Origin: Rothia sp. SD9660Na
GTDB lineage: Bacteria > Actinomycetota > Actinomycetes > Actinomycetales > Micrococcaceae
Assembly (NCBI RefSeq): GCF_030064065.1
Contig: NZ_CP125946.1
Coordinates: 930,001-994,000, forward strand
Reading direction: 5' to 3'
DNA: 64,000 nucleotides
Of this stretch, positions 26,408-35,659 are shown piece by piece; position 1 is the first letter of the stretch; every line of letters begins with the position of its first letter. The notes beneath the pieces are model-generated. The model did not search any database, was not told where the DNA came from, and saw only the letters and a program-made list of their open reading frames with translations. Made by a program: the position numbers and the translations under genes.

Positions 26408-28123
26408 ATGAACAAGAATGTAGTTCTGAACCGCCGTACCCTGCTCTGGGGTACCGGTATTCTGGGAACCACTGGCCTGCTAACCGCTTGCGGTGGCTCA
26501 GGCTCCAACACTACCAGCGCTGCAACTGCCAGCATGGCAGCAGTCGGTGATGAAATTAAGGTCGAAATCAATGAGCAGGACGTCGCTAATCTGCAACAGG
26601 GCGGCACTCTCACCTTGCCAGTCTTAACCCTTGGTCCTGACTTCAATATCACCTCGCAAAATGGTAATGCTGCTGATAACGCTCTAGTACTGTCTACTAC
26701 TCATGCCAATATGGCGACCGGTCTGTGGCAGTCAGACTTCGTGGGTGAAGGTACCGTTAACCCTGTTTTCTGCGAAAGCTACGAGGCAGAAACCGTAGAT
26801 GGCGTTCAGACTATCCGTGTGAAGCTCAACCCCAACGCTAAGTTCAACGATGGCACCCCCATCGACATCGAGGCCCTCCGCACCTCATGGAACGTCTTCA
26901 AGTCTACTGAGGGTGATTACAACATCGTTAACTCCGGTATGTATGAGTTCATTGAATCCATTGAAGAAGATGGCGATCCCTTCACTGTCGTCGTAAAGAT
27001 GGCAGAACCGTTTTACCCAGCAGATAGCCTCTTCGGTTCTGTTCTGCACCCGGCCATGGCTGATCCCGAGGTCTTCAACAACGGTTGGACCGACAACCCC
27101 AACCCGGACTACGGTATTGGCCCCTTCAAGCTTGAAGAGTGGAACTCAGCTGAAAAACGCTTCTCGGTTGTGCCTAACGAAAACTGGCTAGGGGATAAGC
27201 CTCTGCTAGAGCGTATTACCTTCCGTCAGATGGAGGCTACCGCAGCCCGTGCAGCTTTCCGCAACGGCGAGATTGATGCAGTGGGTGCCCGTACCCTGGC
27301 GGCCTACAAGGATGTTGAGGGTACTGCCGACGCTGAGCCCCGTCGTTCCCTGCGCCTCTTCTCTGGCGGTCTGAACCTCAACCCCGCCCGTATCCAGGAT
27401 GTCGCCCTGCGTCGCGCTATCTTTGCAGGTACCGATCGAAAGGCCCTCTCAGATATCCGCTTCCAGGGTCTGAACTGGACCGAGGAGACTCCGGGCTCTA
27501 TGCTTCTGTTGCCTGTTTCTGAGTACTACCAGGACAACTACCCTGCCGAGCGCGGTGTCGAGGCGGCCCAGAAGATTCTGGAAGATGCCGGTTACACCAA
27601 GAGTGGCGATTACTACTCTAAGGACGGCAAAAACGCCAGCTTCCGCGTGACCAATTTCGGTGATGACCCCGGGTCAGCTGCCCTGGCTCAGACCATGATT
27701 GAGCAGATGAAGACCATCGGTATTGAGTGCTCCATCGACCAGCAGCCCGACGCAAACTTCGCATCGGTGGTCGGTAACAAGGAGTACGACATGACCTTCT
27801 CTGGTTACACTGTTGGCTCTGACGCGACCAGCGCCACTCGCCAGTACTACCACTCGTCCAACCTCGACGGTGCCGCAGGCTCCGAGGAAATTGACGCCAT
27901 GATCGCCGAGATGGAAAAGATTGAGGACGACGCTGAGCGTAACGCAAAGTGCAACGAGATCGAAAAGAAGTTCATGGCCGAGTTTGCAACCCTCGGTACT
28001 GTCTTCAACGGCCCCGATATCCACTACTGCAAGACCAAGCTGGCTAACTACGGTGCTGCTATGTTTGGTAGCCCCCGTAGCAACCCCAACTCATGGTCCC
28101 GCGTTGGCTGGATGAAGAGCTAA
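26408..28123 (+). CDS. Peptide ABC transporter substrate-binding lipoprotein (DppA/OppA type)
   Basis: The extracellular solute-binding protein, family 5, 571 residues. The N-terminus is a lipoprotein signal with RR (NRRTLLWGTGILGTTGLLTAC), lipobox LTAC, lipidated Cys about residue 27; the twin arginines suggest Tat export. After a low-complexity linker the family 5 fold follows, with VKLNPNAKFNDGTPID, YGIGPFKLEEWN and LRRAIFAGTDRKAL. An AAAGGAG sequence precedes the start. It is the last intact gene of the operon; a terminator lies at 28161. A decayed paralogue follows at 28462. Confidence 0.92.
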   Translation: MNKNVVLNRRTLLWGTGILGTTGLLTACGGSGSNTTSAATASMAAVGDEIKVEINEQDVANLQQGGTLTLPVLTLGPDFNITSQNGNAADNALVLSTTHANMATGLWQSDFVGEGTVNPVFCESYEAETVDGVQTIRVKLNPNAKFNDGTPIDIEALRTSWNVFKSTEGDYNIVNSGMYEFIESIEEDGDPFTVVVKMAEPFYPADSLFGSVLHPAMADPEVFNNGWTDNPNPDYGIGPFKLEEWNSAEKRFSVVPNENWLGDKPLLERITFRQMEATAARAAFRNGEIDAVGARTLAAYKDVEGTADAEPRRSLRLFSGGLNLNPARIQDVALRRAIFAGTDRKALSDIRFQGLNWTEETPGSMLLLPVSEYYQDNYPAERGVEAAQKILEDAGYTKSGDYYSKDGKNASFRVTNFGDDPGSAALAQTMIEQMKTIGIECSIDQQPDANFASVVGNKEYDMTFSGYTVGSDATSATRQYYHSSNLDGAAGSEEIDAMIAEMEKIEDDAERNAKCNEIEKKFMAEFATLGTVFNGPDIHYCKTKLANYGAAMFGSPRSNPNSWSRVGWMKS

Positions 28124-28160
28124 ACTGTCCAGCCTAGAAATCTCCTAGGGTAACCCCTGA

Positions 28161-28203
28161 CTTGCCCCGTCGCCTGATACAGGTGGTGGGGCAAGTTGTT
28201 TGT
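28161..28203 (+). terminator. Rho-independent terminator after the binding-protein gene
   Basis: CTTGCCCC and CGCCTG pair with CAGGTGG and TGGGGCAAG around a short loop, followed by TTGTTTGTTT. The stretch 28204-28461 beyond holds nothing clear except an AT-rich part near 28270-28340 that could contain a promoter for the remnant gene. Confidence 0.88.
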
Positions 28204-28461
28204 TTAATCTGGGGCGTTATCTCCGTATGCTGTCAGGCTTGTAGGTTGGTGGCCGGGGGAGGAGCTCTGAAGATGCTGAAAACATCAGAAAAATTTAGAG
28301 AAGCTAATCTATTTCTGATAAAAATACTCAGCACTTACGGGGCCGTTATGCGAAATACGGGTTTAAAAAGAGTTACAGTGGCATGAATTACCTGCTAGGG
28401 TAGTCTCAATCACAGAAAAGGTGTGGCGAACATTAAGTTCTGCTTATCTAAGGATGGCATT

Positions 28462-29740
28462 ATGACTGCACGTATTAACCTCAACCGCAGGTCCTTCTTC
28501 ATTGTCTCGGGCGTCGCCGGCATGACCGGCCTGCTCACAGCCTGTGGAAGACCAACGCCCTGGGCGAGTGCAGCATCAATACCGACTACTGCACCGCCTA
28601 CGAAGTGAGCGAAACCGACGGCGTACAGACCATCTCCATCAAGCTCAACCCCCAGGCAAAGTTCAACGACGGCACCCCGTGGACGTCAAGGCCCTGCAAG
28701 TGACCCACAAGACCCTCACCGAAGAGGGCTACAACATCGTAGACCCCGGCGTCTACGCCCACATTGCATCCATCGAAGAAGACGGCGATGCCTTCTCGGT
28801 TAAGATCACCATGACTGAACCCTACTATCCCATCGAGGGTCTCTTCGGCACCGGCCTGGTACACCCCGCCATGGAAGACCCCGCAATCTTCAACGACGGC
28901 CTGCTCGATACCATCAACAACGACTACCTCTCCGGCCCCTACAAGGTCGATAACTGGGACTCCGCTCAGAAGGTGCTCACTGTTGTGCCCAACGAGAACT
29001 GGTGGGGCGAAAAGCCCCTGCTTGACCGCATCACCTTCCGCCAGATGGAAGCCTCCGCAGCCCGCGCAGCCGTCCGCTTCAACGGCCTGAACTGGACCGA
29101 AGAAGTACCCGGCTCCATGATGCTCATGCCCTTCGCCATCGACTACCAGGACAACTACCCAACCGAAACCGGTGCAGAGGCAGCCAAGAAGATCCTGACC
29201 GATGCGGGCTACAGCCAAAACGGTGACTACCTGGCCAACTCCTCAGGCAACGCCAAGTTTGCCATCACCACCTTCAGCGATGACCCGGTTTCATCAGCTA
29301 CCGCCCAGACCATCGTGCAGCAGATGAAGGCTGCCGGTATCGAATGCAACATTGATAACCAGCCCGACGCAAACTTCTCCACTGTCATTGGTAACAAGGA
29401 ATATGACGTGACCTTCTCCGGCTACGGCATCCTGGGTGAAGACGCATCAGGTTCGGCAGAGTACTTCTACCACTCAGCCACCTACAACGGCATCGGCACT
29501 GACGAAATCGATGCGATGTGTGAGCGCCTGCGCACCATCGAATCAATGGAAGAGCGGAACGCCCTGTCTAATGAAATCGAGAAGAAACACATGGCAGAGG
29601 TTGCCACCATGATTCCCATCATCAACGGCCCCGAAATCTGGTTCTGCAAGACCACCCTGGCCAACTATGGTGCCTTCCTCTTCGCCCGCCCCTACCCCAA
29701 TCCGTCCGCTTACATCAACGCAGGCTGGGTCAAGGAGTAG
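28462..29740 (+). pseudogene. Second peptide-binding lipoprotein gene, decayed by deletions and frameshift
   Basis: A tandem paralogue of the gene at 26408. It starts with an intact-looking lipoprotein signal (NRRSFFIVSGVAGMTGLLTACG). Directly after the lipid Cys about 70 residues are missing and the frame changes; frame-shifted KTNALGECSINTDYCTAYEV continues the paralogue. At about 28678 one C appears lost in GGCACCCC, moving the frame again at VDVKALQ. From there to the stop at 29740 the frame is open, but after MEASAARAA about 60 residues (matching FRNGEIDAVG to ALSDI in the paralogue) are gone, in frame. The C-terminal half aligns well (SDDPVSSATAQTIVQQMKAAG, VGNKEYDvTFSGY-like). No functional full-length product seems possible. 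Confidence 0.88.
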
Positions 29741-29753
29741 GTTCAACTCCCAA

Positions 29754-29817
29754 GTTTCCACTTTTTCGCCGGTTTTCGACGGTTTAGCCGTTGAAAACCG
29801 GCGAAAGTGTAGAAACA
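29754..29817. repeat. Long imperfect hairpin between the decayed gene and ffh
   Basis: TTTCGCCGGTTTTC (29764-29777) pairs with GAAAACCGGCGAAA (29793-29806), the helix extends inwards with ACGG/CCGT and outwards with CACTTT/AAAGTG and GTTTC/GAAAC. No T tract follows, so it is not a standard terminator. It may be a terminator for either strand or a structured leader before ffh. Confidence 0.5.
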
Positions 29818-29955
29818 GGGATTCTGACTCTCAACCGCGCAAACCCGGCAGCTTCTTACCCACATACGTTATTCTTAATAGCTGATTCTTAAATTTGTTA
29901 GCGGGCCCCTCTAAGCCCGCGACGCCCATCCAGCCACGAAAGTAGTGCACAGCCC

Positions 29956-31530
29956 GTGTTTAATTCACTCTCAGACCGGTTGACAGCAACCTTCAAAAAC
30001 CTGCGCGGCAAAGGCAAGCTGACCGAAGCAGATATTGACGCTACAGTACGCGAGATCCGCCGTGCCCTGCTGGATGCCGACGTGGCCGTCCCCGTCGTCC
30101 GCGAGTTTACCTCCCACATCAAGGAACGCGCCCTGGGCGCCGAGGTCTCCGAAGCCCTCAACCCCTCCCAGCAGATCGTCAAGATCGTCAACGAAGAGCT
30201 GGTCAACATTCTGGGTGGCCAGACCCGCCGTATCAACATGGCCAAGACCGGCCCCACCATCATCATGCTGGCCGGTCTGCAGGGCGCCGGTAAGACCACC
30301 CTGGCCGGTAAGCTGTCCCACTGGCTCAAGAAGCAGGGCCACACCCCCATGCTGGTGGCCTCCGACCTTCAGCGCCCCAACGCCGTCAATCAGCTCAAGG
30401 TGGTGGGTGAGCGCGCTGGCGTACCCGTCTACGCCCCGCACCCCGGCGTCACCAGCGAATTCGACGTTCCCACCGGCGACCCCGTGCAGGTAGCCCGTGA
30501 CGGTGTGGCTGAGGCCCGCGCCAAGCTGCACGATGTGGTCATTGTCGATACCGCAGGCCGCCTGGGCGTCGACGCCGAGCTCATGCAGCAGGCCCGCGAC
30601 ATCCGTGACGCTATTGAACCGAACGAAGTTCTCTTCGTCATCGACGCCATGATCGGTCAGGATGCCGTCAATACCGCTAACGCCTTCAACGAGGGCGTCG
30701 ACTTCACCGGCGTTGTGCTCTCTAAGCTGGACGGTGACGCCCGCGGTGGTGCGGCCCTGTCGGTTGCCTCTGTGACCGGCAAGCCCATTATGTTCGCCTC
30801 AACCGGTGAAAACGTCACCGATTTTGAGCAGTTCCACCCTGACCGCATGGCCAGCCGAATTCTCGATATGGGTGATGTGCTCACCCTGATTGAGCAGGCC
30901 GAGCAGACCTGGGATAAGGCCGAAGCTGACCGCATGGCCAAGAAGTTCGTTGATCAAGAAGACTTTACTTTTGAGGACTTCCTGGCCCAGATGCAGCAGA
31001 TTCGCAAGATGGGGTCTATGAAGAAGCTGCTCATGATGATGCCGGGTGCAGCTCAGATTCGTCAGCAGCTGGAGAACTTCGACGAGAAGGAAATTGACCG
31101 CGTCGAGGCTATTGTTCGCTCCATGACTCCGCATGAGCGCGTAGCTCCCAAGATTATTAACGGCTCCCGCCGTGCCCGTATCGCTAAGGGTGCCGGTGTG
31201 ACCGTTTCTGAGGTCAACATGCTCATGGAGCGTTTTGCCCAGGCCCAGAAGATGATGAAGAAGCTGGCTAGCGGCAATATGGCCGGTATGCCCGGAGGCA
31301 TGCAGATGCCCGGCATGGCTGCTGCCGGTGGTGCTGCCCGCAAGAACAAGGGCAAGGGTAAGGGCAAGCAGAAAGCTCGTTCCGGCAACCCGGCAAAGCG
31401 CGCCCAGCAGGAGCAGGCAGCTGCAGCTAAGCAGCAGGCTGCTCTGGGCTCGGCCTTCGGCCAGCAGACCCAGGACGTAAAGCCTGAGGATCTGAACCTG
31501 CCTAAGGGCTTCGAGAAGTTCCTCAAGTAA
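29956..31530 (+). CDS. ffh: Signal recognition particle protein Ffh
   Basis: Ffh with 4.5S RNA forms the signal recognition particle, binds signal peptides on ribosomes and docks to FtsY. The 524-residue protein has the N domain, the G domain with GLQGAGKTTLAGKL (about 108-121), DTAGRLGVD and LSKLDGDARGG, and the C-terminal M domain with IRKMGSMKKLLMMMPG, a methionine-rich groove and SRRARIAKGAG for RNA binding. The last 90 residues are a Gly, Met, Lys and Gln-rich tail. The start is GTG at 29956. In relatives ffh follows ftsY closely; here the amt remnant, xthA and the ABC operon lie between. Confidence 0.97.
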   Translation: MFNSLSDRLTATFKNLRGKGKLTEADIDATVREIRRALLDADVAVPVVREFTSHIKERALGAEVSEALNPSQQIVKIVNEELVNILGGQTRRINMAKTGPTIIMLAGLQGAGKTTLAGKLSHWLKKQGHTPMLVASDLQRPNAVNQLKVVGERAGVPVYAPHPGVTSEFDVPTGDPVQVARDGVAEARAKLHDVVIVDTAGRLGVDAELMQQARDIRDAIEPNEVLFVIDAMIGQDAVNTANAFNEGVDFTGVVLSKLDGDARGGAALSVASVTGKPIMFASTGENVTDFEQFHPDRMASRILDMGDVLTLIEQAEQTWDKAEADRMAKKFVDQEDFTFEDFLAQMQQIRKMGSMKKLLMMMPGAAQIRQQLENFDEKEIDRVEAIVRSMTPHERVAPKIINGSRRARIAKGAGVTVSEVNMLMERFAQAQKMMKKLASGNMAGMPGGMQMPGMAAAGGAARKNKGKGKGKQKARSGNPAKRAQQEQAAAAKQQAALGSAFGQQTQDVKPEDLNLPKGFEKFLK

Positions 31531-31541
31531 AACCTGCCGAT

Positions 31542-31583
31542 AGGGCGGGGGTAAGTAGCTGGCTTACCCCCGCCCTGTGGTTT
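31542..31583 (+). terminator. Rho-independent terminator after ffh
   Basis: AGGGCGGGGGTAAG pairs with CTTACCCCCGCCCT (31563-31576), loop TAGCTGG, followed by GTGGTTTT. It starts 11 bases after the ffh stop. Confidence 0.9.
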
Positions 31584-31705
31584 TAAGGACGCTTGGGGCA
31601 GGGGACAGTTCTGCTGAGAGAGTGCAAGGGCCCCTCTGCCTTTTACGCTGTGGTCTGGCGCGGTACATTGGGTGTAGTAACCGCCCGTTGAGAAGGAGCA
31701 GTACC

Positions 31706-32200
31706 GTGGTTGATTCTTATCTGCCTGAAGAAGAACTGAAGGCTTTTATTGAAAGCCTGCCCACCCGTCGTCTGGCGGCCGGTGCTGTGATTCGGAATGA
31801 AGCGGGGCAGATGCTTCTGGTCAAGCCTAACTATAAGGACGGCTGGACTATCCCGGGCGGTACCGTTGAGGCGGGCGAAGCTCCGCAGCCAGCCTGCTTC
31901 CGTGAAGTGGCTGAGGAAGTTGGCCTTACCCTTGAGCCGGGCCGTCTTTTGGTGATCTTCCACGGCCTGCAGATGGGCATTTGGGGCGATTCAACCAGCT
32001 ATATTTATGACGCCGGTGTACTTCCTGCCCATGCGGTGATTACCCTGCAAGAAGAAGAGCTGACCGCTTATGAATGGGTAGCACCTGAAGATTTGGGTAA
32101 CTACTTTGATCAGGGGCAGGCCTACCGTTTGCAGCAGGCTTTCCGTGCCCTGCAGACCGGGGCCGTGTACGAGTTCTCTAGCGATTCACCTGCACGCTAG
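31706..32200 (+). CDS. NUDIX hydrolase
   Basis: NUDIX enzymes hydrolyse nucleoside diphosphates linked to another group, for example oxidised nucleotides or nucleotide sugars. The 164-residue protein carries a perfect Nudix box, GGTVEAGEAPQPACFREVAEEVGL (given in two parts: GGTVEAGE, then REVAEEVGL seven residues on), about residues 50-73. The frame is open from 31577, but GTG 31706 follows AGAAGGAG at good distance and begins just before the fold, so I start there. The substrate cannot be told. It is 72 bases upstream of the large unknown protein. Confidence 0.88.
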   Translation: MVDSYLPEEELKAFIESLPTRRLAAGAVIRNEAGQMLLVKPNYKDGWTIPGGTVEAGEAPQPACFREVAEEVGLTLEPGRLLVIFHGLQMGIWGDSTSYIYDAGVLPAHAVITLQEEELTAYEWVAPEDLGNYFDQGQAYRLQQAFRALQTGAVYEFSSDSPAR

Positions 32201-32272
32201 TTACCCCTGCGTCATGTAGCCCGGGGCAGAGCTCTGCCCGTTTGATGAAGCGTTGAGAAGGATTGTAAGCAT

Positions 32273-34204
32273 ATGACTGAATCACACCGTGACCCCGCCC
32301 AGCAGGGTACCTTCCAGGGGGAGGGTGTGGGTTCTGATGTGCTGTGGGTGCGTCTGCGCATTGATCGTGCCCAGCCCTGGGGGAGCTGGCGGGAGCTAGT
32401 GCCTGCTCTCTACAGTGGCGCGTCTGATACTCAGCATGGGGCGGACGCCAGCGAGCAGCTTGCCGCACCTGCTGACGTTGAGCAGCAGGTGCGGGATCAG
32501 CTTGAGAGCATTATCGGCATGATTCGGGAGCAGGCTCAGGGCGCTGACCAGAGCTATGAGTACACCGAGGATGACATCAAGAGCGTTGAGGAGCTCGCTG
32601 CCGACCCCGATAAGTTCGATGACCTGATTCAGCAGATTATGCAGGCGGAGCAGGGGAGCGAAGAGCCCCTGGCAGAGCCTGAAGAGGTGCCTACTGAGGT
32701 CACCGCAGAGGAACTTCAGGCGCTGACCGGCGACCCCACCCCAGAAGCTCTGGCCGCGATGGAAGAGCTGAACTGGGAGATCACCCCTCAGCTAGCGGGC
32801 TATTTAGAGTCGGTGGCGACGGTGACAGCCCTTGAGACGGACGGACGCCGCGCCCAGCTCTTCGTGCTGTGCGAGCGGGTGCCGGGGCAGGCGTCCTTGC
32901 GCACCGTGGAAACCGACAGCACCGGGGTGCTGCTGCCCGGTGTGCCCCTGAACGACTTTCTGAATCAGCTGGACGCCCTCTTCCCGGGTGTTGCTGACCT
33001 GCTGCCCCAAAAGCCGGGGGAGGACTACCATCTGGCGTCCTTCTCCCAGGGCACCGATTCCCTGAGCCTTGACCCGCACGGGGTGAGTGCTGCGCTGGTG
33101 GAACTGTCGATGGCTGACCTTGCCACCTACATGCAGCCTGAGCTCATGGCAGGTGAGGTTGAGGCGGCACCTGCCGATAAGGGCTGGTCGCTGCTTACCG
33201 CCGACCCCCGCACCCTGGCCAACCTGCTTGAAGCCATGAACGTGCCCTCGATTGTGGCTGAGCAGACCCTCTTCGGTCAGAACCTGACCTTCGTGCTCCC
33301 GGCCGATTCCACCGGCCCCGAAACCGGTAGCGTCACCGACTGGGTCAACCAGGTCATGGGCACTCCCGACTCGGGGCTGGTGGGTACCGTGCTGACTTTT
33401 AGCTGGTCGCCCCTCACAAAAATCGGCTCTGCCCTTGAACGGGTCTCCAGCGAAGTGGGCAACCTGGTCTGGAGTCTGCCGGGCCTACTCCCGGCACCGT
33501 TCAGGGAACTAGCCGCCCGTGACCAGCTCGAACAGCTTATCTGGCTCTACGGGCTCGATGAGCAAACCGCTAACCGCCTGACCAACTACGTGCTGGACTG
33601 CGAGAGCTCCGACGGGCTGGAATCCACAATCCATGCCCTCGAACTTCCCGAAGAATTACTGAAGGTGCTCACCGGGGCTGTGCACCTTGATGAGTTCGTG
33701 GGCTACCGAAAATTCGCCCCCGATATGAACGGGCTGGAGCGCTTCAAGGAGAGCGTCACCGCCTACCCCAACGGCACCGATACACTCAGCACCGTGAGCC
33801 GGGAAATTAGGGAACGCCCCTGGCTTCTCACAGCGGACGCCACCGCCCAGCTCGGTGCCTCCGGCGCCCTGGCTCTATGGGCAGCCCGACGTGCAACGCA
33901 GGGGCGCTCGCCCCGAGCAGCGCTGATTGCAGCGGCGACTCTAGGAGCTACCGGCGCAGCCGAACTGGTCATCGCGCGGGTCTACCACCGCCTGCAGGCA
34001 GCCGAGAAACTGCCCACGGTCGAACACCATCGGGTGCGGCCCCTCTCACTGACTGAAGAGCTCCGGGCCCAGGCCCAGAAACAGGCAGAAGAAACCTCCG
34101 AGCTGCAGGCCCCCAAGGTCGTCCGCAACGCCCAGAAGCTCGGCCGCCAGGCAGGGCAGATTGCCCGGCAGCAGTTGGGGCGTTTCTTCGGCGCTCGCGA
34201 CTAA
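32273..34204 (+). CDS. Protein of unknown function, 643 residues
   Basis: I do not recognise this protein. Residues 1-60 contain VLWVRLRIDRAQPWGSWRELV. Residues about 70-170 are strongly acidic (EYTEDDIKSVEELAADPDKFDDL, in short) and predicted mostly helical. The middle (170-540) is a mixed alpha/beta region with no motif I can name; it contains a single pair of cysteines (VLCERV; LDCESS). Around 555-595 two moderately hydrophobic Ala-rich helices occur (ALALWAARRA; AALIAAATLGATGAAELVIA), which could touch the membrane. The C-terminal 50 residues are basic and Gln-rich. A GAGAAGGATTG precedes ATG 32273. It lies between a NUDIX gene and a two-component system (gap 63 bases), all in one direction. 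Composition is like its neighbours, so recent transfer is not suggested. Confidence 0.7.
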   Translation: MTESHRDPAQQGTFQGEGVGSDVLWVRLRIDRAQPWGSWRELVPALYSGASDTQHGADASEQLAAPADVEQQVRDQLESIIGMIREQAQGADQSYEYTEDDIKSVEELAADPDKFDDLIQQIMQAEQGSEEPLAEPEEVPTEVTAEELQALTGDPTPEALAAMEELNWEITPQLAGYLESVATVTALETDGRRAQLFVLCERVPGQASLRTVETDSTGVLLPGVPLNDFLNQLDALFPGVADLLPQKPGEDYHLASFSQGTDSLSLDPHGVSAALVELSMADLATYMQPELMAGEVEAAPADKGWSLLTADPRTLANLLEAMNVPSIVAEQTLFGQNLTFVLPADSTGPETGSVTDWVNQVMGTPDSGLVGTVLTFSWSPLTKIGSALERVSSEVGNLVWSLPGLLPAPFRELAARDQLEQLIWLYGLDEQTANRLTNYVLDCESSDGLESTIHALELPEELLKVLTGAVHLDEFVGYRKFAPDMNGLERFKESVTAYPNGTDTLSTVSREIRERPWLLTADATAQLGASGALALWAARRATQGRSPRAALIAAATLGATGAAELVIARVYHRLQAAEKLPTVEHHRVRPLSLTEELRAQAQKQAEETSELQAPKVVRNAQKLGRQAGQIARQQLGRFFGARD

Positions 34205-34267
34205 GAGCCCGGCTCCCTCCGCCTCGCGGGGGAGCCGCCAGTGCCCTGGTCTTGATACAGTGAGCAG

Positions 34268-35659
34268 GTGAACACAGCCACCCGTTTTTCCTTCTCACAG
34301 ATAGACCCCGACTGGGAGCGCCCCACCCCGGCGGCGGCGTCCTTGCGCCGGGATGTGCTGGTCTGGCTCGTGGTGCTCGCCGCAACCCTGCTACTGAACA
34401 CCGCCTACCACTCCGCGGGTTTTCTGGGGGATGACGCTCAGCAGATTCACCACTCCTACTGGGCCGCTTCGGCGATGACGCTGCCGCTTATTTTCCGCCG
34501 CGTCTACCCGCTCAGCATGATGCTCCTGTCCACCGCGCTCTTCTTTGCTCTGAGCTATGTGTCTGAGATAGCGTCAGCTACCTTGAGCTACCAGCTCTGC
34601 TACTTTGCGGTGCTCTTTGCCGGCATCGCCTGGGGTAAGAACCGCACCTTGACCTGGATTGTCTATGCCCTGGTCTGTGCTGCTGCCCTCGTCTGGATCG
34701 TGATTGCCTGGGTAGTAACCGACTCGGCCTACAGCATGGCGGGTATCGAGGAGTATTCCGGTGGCCTGATGAGCCAGGCTACTGCCGGATATGTGATGGC
34801 TTCGGTAACAAACCTCTTTTACTTTGGGTGCGCAGCCCTCATGGGGCGAACCGCCTGGAACCAGGCCTATCAGCGGACCGTCCTTGCGGCCCAGGCCCAG
34901 CAGCTAGAGCGGCAGGCTAAGCAGATGGCCCAGGACGCCGTGACCCGCGACCGCCTGCGCATCGCCAGGGAACTCCACGACTCGGTGGGCCACCATGTTT
35001 CTTCTATGGGGATCCAAGCGGCAGCTGCCCGCCGGGCTTTAGAAAAGAAGCCTGAGCTGGCGGCTGAGCCCCTGGCTAATATTGAAAAGTTAGCCCGGTC
35101 CTCGGTTGCTGAGATGAAGAATCTGATTCGCGTGATGCGGGCTGCCGGGGAAGCAGAGCAGGGGAGCGGGGCTGCCAAAGAGCCCCAGGTGACCGAAATC
35201 TTTGACCTGGTGGAGCATATGACGACGGTAGGTGTGACAACCCAAGTGCAGGTCAGCGAACAGGACCTTGCCCGGCTAACCGGCTTGCAGAAGGGAACGC
35301 AGCTCTCTATCTACCGCATGGCCCAAGAGGCCCTGACCAATGTGCGTAAACATTCAGCGGCCCAGAATGCGGTGCTGGCTCTGCGTACCGGCGGTAGCAC
35401 CGGTGCTTACTGGGCTGAATTAGAGGTCACCGATGACGGCCCTGTCACCGGCCCAGAGCGAGGAGAGGGCCAAGAATATATACCCGATCCCAGCCGCCAC
35501 GGCTACGGTCTGCAAGGCATCCGGGAACGGGCCGCCGCCCTGGGCGGTACCTGTTGGGCAGGCCGGAGGCAGGGTGCCCCCGGCTGGAAGGTGCAGGTAC
35601 GTTTCCCCATAGACATTGACGAAACCCACGACACCCACACCTCTAGGAGCGCCTCATGA
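34268..35659 (+). CDS. Sensor histidine kinase, NarL/DesK-type (HisKA_3)
   Basis: A 463-residue membrane kinase. Five or six hydrophobic segments lie between residues about 35 and 200 (for example VLVWLVVLAATLLLNTAY and WIVYALVCAAALVWIVIAWV). The dimerisation and phosphoacceptor region reads DRLRIARELHDSVGHHVSS, with the phosphorylated His about residue 239. The ATPase domain has MAQEALTNVRKHS (N box) and GYGLQGIRERAAALGG (G box). The start is GTG 34268. Its stop overlaps the regulator start by four bases; together with the following ABC genes it resembles envelope-stress or drug-sensing systems. The signal is unknown. Confidence 0.92.
   Translation: MNTATRFSFSQIDPDWERPTPAAASLRRDVLVWLVVLAATLLLNTAYHSAGFLGDDAQQIHHSYWAASAMTLPLIFRRVYPLSMMLLSTALFFALSYVSEIASATLSYQLCYFAVLFAGIAWGKNRTLTWIVYALVCAAALVWIVIAWVVTDSAYSMAGIEEYSGGLMSQATAGYVMASVTNLFYFGCAALMGRTAWNQAYQRTVLAAQAQQLERQAKQMAQDAVTRDRLRIARELHDSVGHHVSSMGIQAAAARRALEKKPELAAEPLANIEKLARSSVAEMKNLIRVMRAAGEAEQGSGAAKEPQVTEIFDLVEHMTTVGVTTQVQVSEQDLARLTGLQKGTQLSIYRMAQEALTNVRKHSAAQNAVLALRTGGSTGAYWAELEVTDDGPVTGPERGEGQEYIPDPSRHGYGLQGIRERAAALGGTCWAGRRQGAPGWKVQVRFPIDIDETHDTHTSRSAS

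Noticed and set aside
28544..29740. A 398-residue open frame starting MEDQRPGRVQ
   Set aside because: Its first 45 residues are a frame-shifted reading of the binding-protein gene; real similarity starts only at VDVKALQ. It is part of the pseudogene at 28462, not a separate gene.
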